Positions 1 to 32,675 of a DNA stretch of 64,000 nt are shown one piece after another; within the stretch, counting starts at the first letter, position 1, and each line of letters starts with the position of its first letter. The notes under the pieces are model-generated. The model was not told the DNA's origin. It saw nothing but the letters and a program-made list of their open reading frames with translations, and made no database searches. Source of the stretch: Micropterix aruncella. Lineage: Eukaryota; Arthropoda; Insecta; Lepidoptera; Micropterigidae. The position numbers and the translations under genes are program-made. The stretch is from NCBI GenBank assembly GCA_944548615.1, contig OX155973.1, positions 3,242,215-3,306,214 on the forward strand, read 5' to 3'.

Positions 1-1467
1 GAATCGCAGTACGATAGCGAAGCGGTTGGGGTTTCTAAAAAGACATTCGTCGTGGTGAGGGCAGATTTCTAGGAAGGCGACGCGCATCGAAGAGATTGAC
101 ATTAGTTATAAGTGCATAATTGTGAAATGCAGCTGTAAATACGGGGAAGTATAGCCGAGAGTCATTGTCGGCAAAGATGTACTAAAAATATGTAAGTTTA
201 TTTTTGCCGAAGCTGGCGTTATTTAATTATTTAGGCCGAAGCTAGCAACCAATATTATCATTGTTGTATATTTTTTGGGGTTATAAATATTCGAGTTTTG
301 TGGGGTTGTTGGAATTATTAGAAATGTTAAGTAGTTGTAACGTAAATGCGTGATTTCTACATATTTGCACGTTAACTAAAAATGAGGCATTTAACATCGA
401 TTGATACGAAGAGTCGTTGATAATTCTACGAGATAAACCTCTAGTCAGACTCTTATTTAATTTGGAAGAGAGATAGCCTCTGCTAACTCCATTAAAATTG
501 ACACAAGCCATTTATATAATGTGCATGGATTGGAAACTAGTTAAGGAAGCATTCGAATTATACTGAATGTTAGAATAAAATTAAAGATAAGGAAAATTGT
601 AGATTATATTAAGGTTTTTTGTTTTGACTGATCGATGGGGTTTCACGGATAACGGGGAGGGAATAGTATTAATAGAAATAATAGAACGAAAACCATATGG
701 ACATTCAGTGGACTGGATGATAGCCAGGTCGTAGTTTATATCGGGCATTAGCGACTGCGGTCATTTAAATTCATTATATCACTGGAACGCCATCGACTAG
801 TTGACAGTATGTTAGTTTATAAGTAATTTTATTGTTGTATGTAAACATTACGATTCATGTTTCAATATAAATTGACATTGAACATATTTAAATAAATAAG
901 GGATTAGAATCTAATTGTCGAATTTCACGGCGGAGATTTAAACTCATGCATTATCATTATTAATATCATTTTTTATTAACAATCGACTGAACGCAGCCAT
1001 TGTTGTCATCGACAAATAATCGATCGAAAATAACTCAAAGAACAAATTGTAAATATTTTGTGGTGAATTAGGCGCTCATTATTATAAATATAATTCACAA
1101 TAATAGTACTTAAACTAAAATAGAAGAAATTATAATTTTAATTGTTTAATATATGCATTTGGTTTAATATATGGATTATTAATTGGAGAAGATTTGTTTC
1201 ATTGAGGAAGTAAATACAAGGAGGGAAATTATTAGGCAAGGTATTGGAAGCCTATCCCACTGGAAGGTAATATTATCACTATCGCTGATATGGTAGTGAA
1301 GTAAGTGGATCAAAGGTATAGCTTACAATTGTGGAAATAATATAATAAAAATCTTCTCTGCAAATGACATATAAATCATAGATAAAGTTACAAATAGTAG
1401 TAATAGTAAAAGTCATTTCTGACATATGCCGTCCCAACGTGATGGGCCAATAGACATTGAAAATATC
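1..1467. other. No gene recognised; AT-rich flank
   Basis: No convincing coding exon is visible on either strand; open frames are short and have no recognisable motifs. The stretch at about 1290-1440 resembles 1830-1960 (both carry a CAAATGAC and 'gtcccaacgtg' block followed or preceded by 'agtaaaagtc'), so this flank is itself repeat-derived and the MITE at 1472-1777 sits between the two related blocks. It could include upstream exons or 5' UTR of the FBXL6 gene that cannot be recognised from sequence alone. Confidence 0.4.
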
Positions 1468-1471
1468 TTAA

Positions 1472-1777
1472 CCCTTGGAGTAAATGGGTATTTTCATGGA
1501 TGCATCTGTCTCTTTTGCAGGATTTTCGGCGACATCGACCTTAAAGTACTATAACTACGAAACTACTACACCAATCATAAAAAGAACAACTGCACAATGA
1601 TTGCATTGAAATTTCGAATATAGAATATTGAAATATCATTTTGTAAAACAATTAGATAATTATGAATAAATATGAGAACGTCAAAGAAGTGAAAAAAACG
1701 CGGAACCAGATCTGGTCGTATCATACTCAACGGATAATTGTTTCAGAACCAGATTTGGTCGTATCATACTCAAGGGG
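1472..1777. mobile_element. TTAA-flanked piggyBac-like MITE, copy 1
   Basis: A 306-bp non-coding unit has TTAA on each side (1468-1471 and 1778-1781). It begins CCCTTGGAG and ends CTCAAGGGG, which are imperfect inverted termini. The right end holds two copies of a subterminal repeat (CCAGAT-TGGTCGTATCATACTCAA) about 41 bp apart. A second copy of identical length is at 20849-21154, and a rearranged copy at 48186-48956. Exact TTAA duplication is the hallmark of the piggyBac superfamily, so the assignment is by inference; no transposase is encoded. Confidence 0.85.
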
Positions 1778-2170
1778 TTAACATAACGAGAAATAGATTA
1801 TAAAATTACAACTCGCAGATAAAGAAAAAGAAGAATATAGTAAAAATTTTCTTTACAAATGACGTCCCAACGTGTGGGGCTGTTTGAAGATGGATTCATA
1901 AAAATAAATATAAAGCTTACAATGATGTATTAAGTAAAAGTCCTTTCTGACAGGTGGTTGGCGTAGTCCTTTTGGAGGTTGATATCCGCACATTCAATAA
2001 TGGCGTAAACCTCCGCTTGGATTATGGAGGCGTATTTTCCCAAGTTTACACTTCTTTCGAAGTTTGGTCGCTCTCCATATATACCACAGAGCCGCATGGG
2101 CATGCTGTCATCTCAGCCGATAAGCTTTCCTAGCGAACAATTATCAAACAGTGCCGGAATAATAATAATA

Positions 2171-3316
2171 AATACAAACGGAGCTGCCATGGAATTCACC
2201 GACCGGAGTCGGGCCCATCATAATACTATTTTTTACACTTCTGGGGGGTGAGCAGTGGATTCCGGACTTACGAACCGGCTGTGGTAGGTTTAGGACAGCT
2301 GTCTTGCCACATGTGAGCGTTCACCTTGCCACCCATTCACTCCCCCTTCGAAGCCATAGAATTTGAGATGCGCAAATCGCAGTTTTAGATAATTTTTCTA
2401 AGAAAGAGTTGATTATTTTTCTGGACAGGCCAAGATCTTTAAAGAGGTGAAATAGAGATTTAGCTGGCAGGCCACGAGCGCCAACTTCCACCGCGTGAAG
2501 GTGAACAGTGAAGCCGTTCCGGGTTACGGCATTTGCAAGATCATGGTATTTATTTAATTTGTACTCGTGGTCTTTTGGGATATTTGATTCCCATGGAACA
2601 GTTAATTCTACAATAAGAGCCACCTTCCGAGATAGAGAGTAAAGAGTTATATCTGGACGGAGGGCTGTGCATCCGAGACTTTCAGGGAATTTATACTGCT
2701 TAGAGACCGAATCAACCTCCAGAGTCCAATCTGTAGCTTTCTCGATTATTGAGAAAGGTTTTGTAGTTAAATGTTTTTTGCCTTTAGAGCCATCCCGCAC
2801 AAACTGTATTGGGGGTTTGGAGGATACTGTCAAACCCTTGTTGGCACGAGCCACTGAGAGACTAATTACCTCGCGAATAACAGCGAGAACTTTGTCATGG
2901 CGGTAAGTGTACCGTCCTTGATCTAAGGCCACCTTGCAGCCAGCTAGAATGTGTCTAGCTGTGCAAGGGGTATTGCTACAGAGGGGACAAGAACTATCCT
3001 CGGCAAAGCTCCAACGAGCGAGGTTACTGGGGTCTGGAAGTGTATGCTGAAAGGCATTCAAATAAAATTTCAGCATCTCTGGCGTCCAGTCATAGAGCAT
3101 TACCTTCCAGTGCATTGGAGGCGGAATGCAAAAGTCACCAATTGTTGTCCAGTCATTCTGGCATTGAAGGCCAATAGCATGAGCCATACTCTTGCTGTCG
3201 TAATCTCCCCGCAAAAGAGACTTCTTCAAGTCCACGTCGCTCGTGGTTGTACTGCCATACCCCAGACCAGTGCCATTCTGGCTGATTCCAGTAAGGAACC
3301 TTTTTTGGAAGTCTAT
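2171..3316 (-). mobile_element. R2/R4/Hero-type REL-endo LINE fragment, copy 1
   Basis: A 5'-truncated non-LTR retrotransposon lies on the minus strand. A 304-codon open frame (3235-2321) starts inside the element and runs to its natural stop. It carries a CCHC knuckle (CPLCSNTPCTARHILAGC) and, further on, a restriction-like endonuclease signature (RPDITLYS then VELTVPWE) with a following KY-containing helix. The order RT, CCHC, endonuclease is known for the R2/R4/Hero/NeSL group. The 3' end abuts (TAA)n at about 2159-2170, and the 5' break is at a short TA run near 3316. It is nearly identical to the 16843-18470 copy. Confidence 0.85.
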
Positions 3317-3896
3317 ATATATATAAGCCTTTCCGTAATCGACTGCAATCCGAAAAGGCAGCTCAGCTATTGTTTTTAAAATATAGCTTACCTTAAATAA
3401 AATTTCAAGTTGGGTGGATAACCGCCAATAGTATTTTATTTTTGTATGTTAGGTAATGGTACTTTACCTATTCAAAATGTAAGAATGTTGTTTTTGATAA
3501 TAAAAAGTCACAGAAGTAGTATAACTGACTTTTCATTTGAAATACCTAATAATATTATCCCTTTTAATTACAATTTCATAGTTTGATATATTTTATTTAA
3601 GTAATTCATTAAAATCAGCATCAGCATCATCTGATATTTATATCAAAAAATCAGAATCAGCATCCGCTGATATTTAAAAAACCTGCATCAGCAACAACCC
3701 TGGTCTGGATATATCAATTTGTGGGTATTTTGCCAGATGTCAACTAGGAATCAATCTTTCAAAGAAGACATCACTAGGGAGAGAGGACATGACCTATCCT
3801 TTGAATAGTTTCAGCAAGTGAGGTTACTACAATCTGGAACTGTATTCTGAAAGGCATTGAAATATCTGCATAAAAAAATGTATTTTTCATTCACAG
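3317..3896. other. Intron/5' flank of FBXL6 exon; CAG/ATC-rich short repeat
   Basis: No gene is seen. An imperfect repeat of 'atcagcatc...tgatattta' lies at about 3610-3690. The end of the stretch has a pyrimidine-rich tract and a CAG acceptor at 3894-3896 just before the F-box exon, so an upstream exon carrying the start codon must exist. Confidence 0.4.
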
Positions 3897-26252
<22,356 letters not shown>

Positions 26253-26372
26253 TCTGCTGAAGTTCGTTTGTTTCCTGTAAATCTTTGCAGTGTATCTTCT
26301 ACGACTGACTGAATATTTTTTTTCTAAAACTCCTGAGTAGAAACCGGCAGTCTAAACAAACATTTAAAATAT

Positions 26373-27121
26373 GAGGGCTGTTCAAAAAATTATTGAAATA
26401 CTCTTTTGTTTATTTTATTCAACATTCAGATTATTGGTTCTTATCTTCTTTAAAGTACTACTCTCTTAATTTTGTCTTCTCTGAATTCTTAATATCATCA
26501 GCAGCATCTGTTCAGCACTAATTTTAATTTTGGAATTCACAGGGAGCAAGTTCTCCTGGGTAGTGGGGGGGATAGTGTTGTAAAAGCAGGAATATAAAAT
26601 TCGGTAGCGTTGCCAGTAAAATATCGATAGAATTCGGTAATGTGCTTCTTGTTCTTCTATGGCGTTGTCGCTTCCATTCCATTAGAAGCTGGGGTATGTA
26701 GGTTAGCATATGTAAGTAGATACATAATAAAATGATAAACACATAAAACATTTTTTATAATATACCCATAAAATAAATTTAGCTGCATTAGGGTATGCAA
26801 ATGTACCCAATAACAAATAACAATTTTCAAATCAACTATATCTGACCTCGAAATCAAGGCAATTAACTTCAAGAAAGAAAGAAATGCATTTTCTGATCAG
26901 ATCTTGCATCTTCTGATCAGATTTTATTTTTAAAAAAGGCGTTTTTTCTGTAAATAAAAGATACAAATTACAAGACTACAGTTTTACAAGACATATGTCA
27001 CCTTTATAAGACTTATAAAACCTGTATAAACGTGTAAAACCTTTATACCTTCATAAAACTTTACAAGTCATATATGAGTCTGCTGCTGGAGTATGCATAT
27101 CATATTTTCTGGACAGCCCTC
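26373..27121. mobile_element. Mariner-like non-autonomous element
   Basis: GAGGGCTGTTCA at 26373 is matched in inverse by GGACAGCCCTC ending at 27121, with TA or TTATA next to the ends. The TIR resembles mariner-type ends. The interior has no transposase. It starts only 120 bp after the FBXL6 stop codon, so it probably lies in or next to the 3' UTR. Confidence 0.5.
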
Positions 27122-27139
27122 TTATAATTATATTATTTT

Positions 27140-27520
27140 ATTTATAACTGGCAGCAGCTTAAGTTGATAAGCCCGAGTCCATGCCTGTTTTTGTGGAATA
27201 AGTCCAGTTTGTTTTTAGAGTCGTTACACTTTCGGCACTGATCGCTGCCTAAGGAGAGCATTCCATTCGTTTCTTAGGATGTTTCTGAAATGATTTTTAG
27301 GATTTGAATGGAATGATTCACGCCAGAGTTTCAGATGATGTCCACACAAATGTGTGTTAGTGTAGATAGTCTGCAACCCATAAATGTCATCCGATGGCAG
27401 TCAGGATCTCACACGTCTTGATCGAGTCGCTCCAGAGTGACCAAACCAAGAGCCGCAAATTCTTCCTCATATGTTAGATGCATTAATCGGCATTTAAAGG
27501 CATTAAAAGGCATTTTAATC
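27140..27520 (-). pseudogene. CR1-like LINE C-terminal remnant
   Basis: The minus-strand frame reads RLMHLTYEEEFAALGLVTLE RLDQD, the decayed form of the 'R-L-x-x-L-x-Y-E-E-R-L-x-x-L-G-L-x-T-L-E-x-R-R-x-R-G-D' segment of CR1-like ORF2. Stops follow. Confidence 0.6.
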
Positions 27521-27619
27521 GCTTTTTGCTGAAGATGCTTTCTATAAAAGATCAATATCTTTTCTAAAGTATGGATTGCACACTTGATGGCATGTGTTTA
27601 CTAAAATGGGTCTCACAAA

Positions 27620-27725
27620 CGACTTGCACGCATCGTGGTTAGGTCGCCTTATCTTACATTGTAAGGTTCCGTGTTCGATTCCTGGCTGGGTCACTATTTT
27701 CTATTGGGATAAAATTAACGTAATT
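27620..27725 (+). repeat. tRNA-derived SINE
   Basis: An A-box-like 'gtggttaggtcgcc' and a canonical B-box-like 'gtgttcgattcc' are 35 bp apart, followed by an AT-rich body. No full cloverleaf was found. Confidence 0.6.
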
Positions 27726-27780
27726 GCATTTCAGTTATATCGAGCGAATGCAATAGTAAGAAACACATGTTGCAACCGCA

Positions 27781-28505
27781 CATTATTATTATTATTATTA
27801 TTTATTCTGGACAGGCAGCTTTGCTTATAAGTCCAGATCAGATCTTGTAAAGCTAATCAATATTAACAATATAATATAAACAATATTAACAAGTCTTTAG
27901 GTAGAAATCGAGTCTGTTTTTAAATTGATTGACAGAGATTGCACTAATCACTTCAAATGGTAGTTTATTCCACATGTCCACCACTCTATTTGGCAGAACG
28001 TTTTTAAGAGGATTAGATTAAAATTTTGTACGGTTGAGTTTTTTGTTGTGACCTCGAAGATTTGTGTTGACGTTGAATTTGTAAATATTCTTCAGTGCAG
28101 GTAGGTACATCGTAATAATGTGTTAGAATTGTATGTCTCAATCAGGTCCCCTCTTTGTCTTCTTTGTTTGAGTGTAGTAGTTCCAAGTAATTTCAAGCGA
28201 TCTTCATAATTTCAATTCTTCAGGCCCACTGGCATTTTGGTTGCCCTTCGCTGAACCTTTTCCAGAATATCTACATCTTTGCAAAAGTAAGGGTTCCAGA
28301 TCTGATAGCCATACTCAAGAATAGGTCTCACATATGCCTTGTAGATCTTGATAAAAACCTTTATTGACAGATGGAAAGCCTTCCTTATTAGATAGAGAGT
28401 AGAGTTGGCTCTTTTAGCAATTGCAATTATGCGTTTCTCCCATTTGAGATCATCAGTAATTGTTATTCCAAGATCTTATTGTTGCTTGACTGCTTCTAGT
28501 TGGGC
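27781..28505 (-). pseudogene. CR1-like LINE 3' part with (AAT)n tail
   Basis: On the minus strand: KAYVRPILEYGYQIWNPYFC, KDVDILEKVQRRATKMPVGL and LKLLGTTTLKQRRQRGDLIE, then 'TYN'. This is the classic post-RT region of CR1-type elements. It is interrupted by a frame change at about 28130. The 3' end merges into (TTA)n at 27781-27802. Related fragments lie at 39190-39420 and 45540-45840. Confidence 0.8.
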
Positions 28506-28619
28506 GTTTGCCACATACATATAAACATTTCATAGTAGGGTTGTAAGATATTTTCGTATGACAATAAACCGGCCCATTGTGAAATTTCACAATCAAGAGT
28601 AGAAACAAACTTATAGATT

Positions 28620-28765
28620 GTCAGTATTAGTTAGGGAAAAACTTTCCCATACGAAACAACAAGAGTTTGCCTTCTTCACTATCGTAGTCATGTTGTGCGA
28701 TAATTAAATATTCCTTATGATTTTGCAATCTGCCCTGCCTCAGGCGTGTGGGCATTTAGCTAGAG
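28620..28765 (-). pseudogene. 3' end of the Jockey-type LINE split by the Penelope element
   Basis: This is the continuation of the element at 29808-30760 after excising the PLE. It is joined through the duplicated 12-bp target ATTTAGCTAGAG. Only 3' UTR-like sequence is present, so its outer limit is uncertain. Confidence 0.45.
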
Positions 28766-29807
28766 ATTTGTAGGACCCGACGTTTCGGTGACGTTGCAGC
28801 CGCCGTTGTCTAGGGTAGACTAAAGAGCTGTCAGTCCGTTGTTTTGCGGGTAGGCCGCAAACCGCTGCCGCCACTGCGTAGGTTATAACGGTGGTGGGGG
28901 GCCGGGCTCGGAGCGCGGGAATTTTTAAAATCCGTCTTGCACACAACACTCACTGTATCCTGTTTTACGTCTTTGCGTTCGGCGTTCGGCGGCGGGAACA
29001 TTTTAAGAAGAGGGTTCCACGTAGAAGAGAGTTTGTAGCCGTCATCTCTATTGAAGTTCGGAGTTCTTCTTATTTCAATGGCTTCCCGGATCATGCGAGG
29101 AAAGTAGAATTGAACGTACCACGGTGCTATGTGAGGAGTCGCATAATGCCCAAAAATCCTTTTTGAGGCCTGTAAAGGATGTAATACCACTGCAAACCCC
29201 GGGTGTGTATAAAGTCGAATGCAGCTGCGGTCTAGCCTACGTTGGACAAACGAAACGGCCCATAGCCACGCGACTGACAGAACACATCAAAGCTGTTAAA
29301 AACGTTCAGCGAGAAAAATCGGCGATCTGCGAACATATATTGGATAGCGGAAGTAACCACTGGATGCAGTTTCAAAATCCCATTGTTCTATCCAAGGAAC
29401 AATTCTACTTTCCTCGCATGATCCGGGAAGCCATTGAAATAAGAAGAACTCCGAACTTCAATAGAGATGACGGCTACAAACTCTCTTCTACGTGGAACCC
29501 TCTTCTTAAAATGTTCCCGCCGCCGAACGCAAAGACGTAAAACAGGATACAGTGAGTGTTGTGTGCAAGACGGATTTTAAAAATTCCCGCGCTCCGAGCC
29601 CGGCCCCCCACCACCGTTATAACCTACGCAGTGGCGGCAGCGGTTTGCGGCCTACCCGCAAAACAACGGACTGACAGCTCTTTAGTCTACCCTAGACAAC
29701 GGCGGCTGCAACGTCACCGAAACGTCGGGTGCTACAAATTTCACGCGGTAAATTCGTTTTCTATCCTATTTATAATGTCAAACAACCGCGATAGTCTTCG
29801 ATTTTAT
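28766..29807 (+). mobile_element. Penelope-like element with inverted arms and GIY-YIG endonuclease
   Basis: The element is flanked by ATTTAGCTAGAG (28754-28765 and 29808-29819). The left arm (28766-29112) is the inverse of the right arm (about 29400-29742). The middle and right arm form one plus-strand frame (29124-29540) encoding GVYKVECSCGLAYVGQTKRP, then TRLTEHIKAVKNVQREKSAI. This is the GIY-YIG nuclease domain (G-V-Y...Y-V-G-Q-T-x-R...R...E-H) typical of PLE retroelements. It is strongly 5'-truncated: no RT is present. The 3' region contains a GAAA-core sequence resembling a PLE hammerhead ribozyme. Confidence 0.88.
29124..29540 (+). CDS. GIY-YIG endonuclease domain of a Penelope-like element (partial ORF)
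   Basis: This is a frame of 138 codons with its natural C-terminus. The GIY-YIG core is at residues about 31-45 (GVYKVECSCGLAYVG), with conserved Q-T-K-R, an R at about 55 and E-H at about 60-61. The downstream NFNRDDGYKLSSTW segment is the usual PLE C-terminal end. In full-length PLEs this domain follows an RT, which is missing here, so this is a fragment that cannot retrotranspose by itself. The start codon used in the native protein lies outside the fragment. Confidence 0.8.
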   Translation: MLCEESHNAQKSFLRPVKDVIPLQTPGVYKVECSCGLAYVGQTKRPIATRLTEHIKAVKNVQREKSAICEHILDSGSNHWMQFQNPIVLSKEQFYFPRMIREAIEIRRTPNFNRDDGYKLSSTWNPLLKMFPPPNAKT

Positions 29808-30760
29808 ATTTAGCTAGAGGTTATGTATTTGCTCTGTCATGTATGGTATTTGCCCAGTGGCCAATCCATACTATTCTCCTTATGTTTAAATAAGATCTTG
29901 AGGGGCTCTTCTCTTTAGTCTCTTGAAGGTGCGAGTGGTTTTGTCCATTAATTTGCAGGCCAGCTTGTTTGGATGATTTGCCATTCGTTTTGCGTAAGAT
30001 TTGAGCTTGTATGATGTTTCTTGCTCGACGGTTGGTATCTTCAGGTCGCGATGAAGTTGACAATTGGTGATATACCATGGAGCGTTTGTTATCATGCGCA
30101 GCATTTAGTTTCGGAAACGTTGCAGTATTTCTATGTTGGAGTTTGCTGCAGTGCCCCACAGCTGTTAACCAGAGAAATTTTGTTATCCAGAGACATTTTG
30201 TTATCCAGAGAAAGTTTAGACTTGCGAGCCATTAGCCAGTATAATTTCCTTAATTGTTGGCTGAGTGCATTTCTCTCGGTGAGGATATGTTTTTCCCATG
30301 TAAGTCGTCTATCTAGATAAATGCCCAGATACCGAACTTCTTCGCACTGCGGTATTTGTATTCCATTTAACTTGACTGATGGCTATTCCATTTAACGAGC
30401 CATTACGGATTGTGAATGTCATATGCGCAGATTTAGTTTCGTTTGCCTTAATACGCCAGTCTTTCAGCCATTTAGAAACCTCGTCTAGGCTCCCTTGCAG
30501 CTTAGCAGATGCAGCTGCTGGGTCCTTATGAGTGGCCATGAGAGCAGTGTCGTCTGCGAATGTGCCCATGAGGACGTCTTTCGTTACGGGTAGGTCGGAG
30601 GTATATATGAGGTACAGTATTGGTCTCAGTACACTGCCCTGGGGAACTCCTGCTTTAATGTCATAAAGTTCCGTTCTGTCCTCACCTTGTTTGACATAGA
30701 AGTGCCGCTGATTTAAGTAGGATTTAAGCAATAAAAAGAAACTTGTAGGTAGGGCAGATG
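29808..30760 (-). pseudogene. Jockey-clade LINE, RT and C-terminal part
   Basis: The minus-strand frame (30731-30309) encodes LYDIKAGVPQGSVLRPILYL, GTFADDTALMATHKDPAAAS and WLKDWRIKANETKSAHMTFT. These are the Jockey RT catalytic region (A-D-D) and thumb. After a frame break, 30104-29886 encodes LKIPTVEQETSYKLKSYAKR, ANHPNKLACKLMD and RRAPQDL, the Jockey C-terminus. The 5' end is lost near 30760. Confidence 0.82.
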
Positions 30761-32200
30761 AAATATTACACCAAAATTAATTTTGAAACGTCCTATTTGG
30801 AGAATTTTTTTCACCTAGTCTTACAAGTCTGCTCTACCAATAGCAACCCTCATAAAATCTGGCGCTTCCTACTAAAAATCTTCGGTGAACACCAGTCGTA
30901 AATGCATACATTACAAATTTTGAACCTGTACAATAATTTCGCGAGAAACCAGCAAACGAGTGATGTTTATATAGTTTAAGGTCGATAATCATTAGAAATT
31001 ATAATTTTTTTCTACCGTAATTTAGGCTATTATTAAAGAAAACCTATTTAGAAGTTATAGCATATTTATATATTATATAAAGATTTAATTGTGCGTAGTT
31101 GGTTGATTAATTAAATTTTATTCTATATTTATGTATAGATTCTTGGCTTATAAGTTGATCTTATTAACACTGTGAATACTAGGTTGTAATGTAAAAGAAC
31201 CAATTTTTTTTTATCGTACGGTTATATAGATGTTTAGACTTATTGGGCGGTTGGCAAAGGGCTAAGATGGCGAATCGCATCTTGAGAGACGAGCAATTTT
31301 GAATTCAAACACCAATCTATCAATTATATGCATTTTTAAACTGCAGCTATTTTTTTATTTTTCTGTGTTTCTAAACCGACCATTGAGCGATATCACGAAA
31401 ATATGTAAATATTGCGTAAAGCGAGTTGTTGTTTGTTAATTTTTATAAAAAAATGAGTTATTGTTGATGTTTTTCCCCATTTTTTTACTTGTTTTTAGCC
31501 ACTTTGTATTATATTGATTAGCGAACCACTCAAATACTTAACATTTTTTTTTGTAAAAAAGAATACCAATTTATCGACTTTTAGGTTTTTCTATTGTATT
31601 ATTATGAAATGACTTACTATTAAGCGAATTGTACATATGGAAATGCTAGCGCTGTAATTTTTTTACCGATGTGTCCTTTTTTGTATGTCGAAAGAAGTAT
31701 TTATTTTGCGGATTAATGCGGATAAATCTGGATTTCCGTGACGCACAATTTTTTTTAAACAAGAAATGTCACCGTGCCTTTTTTTTTAATGTTGTAGAAT
31801 TGTGATGCGATTTACGTGCCAAAAAATATGTGACGGAGAGGTCAATTTTGCCCACGCGTTTAAAATTGGGCGATTTTTTTTAGTACGGCCAGTACGGTCA
31901 ATTACGCAAGTCAATGCTAAAAATACAAACAATCCTTCCATGTTTTAAAAAATTGACAGTTTTTTTATTTATTTCTGAATGAGAGCTTGTGATGCGAAAA
32001 TACCATTGTTTTGTGACAAATATTCTTGGATTTTATTTGGTCCTGATTTATGAAGCTGCTATTCTATAAAGAAAAATTAATAACAAAAATTTGGTATGAA
32101 TGTGTTAGGTTTTTATTGTAAAACCGTCGGGAACAGGAATTAGTGAATGCTTTAAAGGATTTTCACTGCCTCTTCGGAGTTTATTTTTCTCGCTTGTGAT
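30761..32200. other. AT-rich intergenic stretch, no gene
   Basis: No coding motif was seen on either strand. A possible tRNA-like SINE head lies near 31240-31315 ('gggcggttggcaaagggcta...gaattcaaacacc'), but the B box is poor. Confidence 0.45.
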
Positions 32201-32204
32201 CTTA

Positions 32205-32306
32205 ATTCCAAATTAAGTAATCCAAATTCCAAATAAGGTGATCCAAATTCCCAGTTAAGTAATCCAAAATCCAAATTAAGTAATCCAAATTCCAAATTAA
32301 GAAATG
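32205..32306. repeat. Minisatellite, about 21-bp unit (ttaagtaatccaaattccaa)
   Basis: About five imperfect head-to-tail units end next to the PLE-like block at 32311. Confidence 0.9.
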
Positions 32307-32310
32307 TAAT

Positions 32311-32675
32311 TGTAGCACTCGACGTTTCGGCAATGTTGCAACCGCCGTTGCAATGTTGCGATCGTCATCTGCAGAAGGCAGCAAACTGCAGCTAACGTCA
32401 TCTGCAGAAGGTAGCTACTTCGCAGATTATAACGGTGGTGGAGCAGCGAGTTCGGCGCGTGTACATTTTGAATTTTCAAAATTCACACTTGCCGAAAGTA
32501 ACAGCAGCAGTTTGCCGTCTACTCGCAGATGACGATTGACAGTACTTCAGTCTACCCTGGACAATGGCAGTTGCAAGATCGCCGAAAGGTTGGGTGCTAC
32601 ACATTTCAAGTGGTAAATGCGTTTTTTTTTTCCTATTTATAATGTCAATCAACGGGGTAGTCTTCCATTTTATAT
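32311..32675. mobile_element. Non-autonomous Penelope-like element with inverted arms
   Basis: The left part starts GTAGCACTCGACGTTTCGGC and the right part contains the diverged inverse 'gccgaaaggttgggtgctac'. The outer right end 'tcctatttataatgtcaatc...cttccattttat' matches the 3' terminus of the PLE at 28766-29807. It has no coding frame. Both arms carry the G-C-C-G-A-A-A core of the possible hammerhead. Confidence 0.7.

Noticed and set aside
2667..3379. Plus-strand ORFs opposite the REL-endo LINE (also at 17343-18104 and 55986-56192)
   Set aside because: They are antisense shadows; only the minus-strand frame has CCHC and endonuclease motifs, and the shadows recur only because the element does.
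28574..28591. Perfect 18-bp palindrome attgtgaaatttcacaat
   Set aside because: Short AT-rich palindromes are expected by chance here; nothing links it to an operator or element end.
28831..29190. Minus-strand ORF in the left Penelope arm
   Set aside because: It is the inverted copy of the plus-strand frame's 3' part, truncated at the palindrome centre, not an independent gene.
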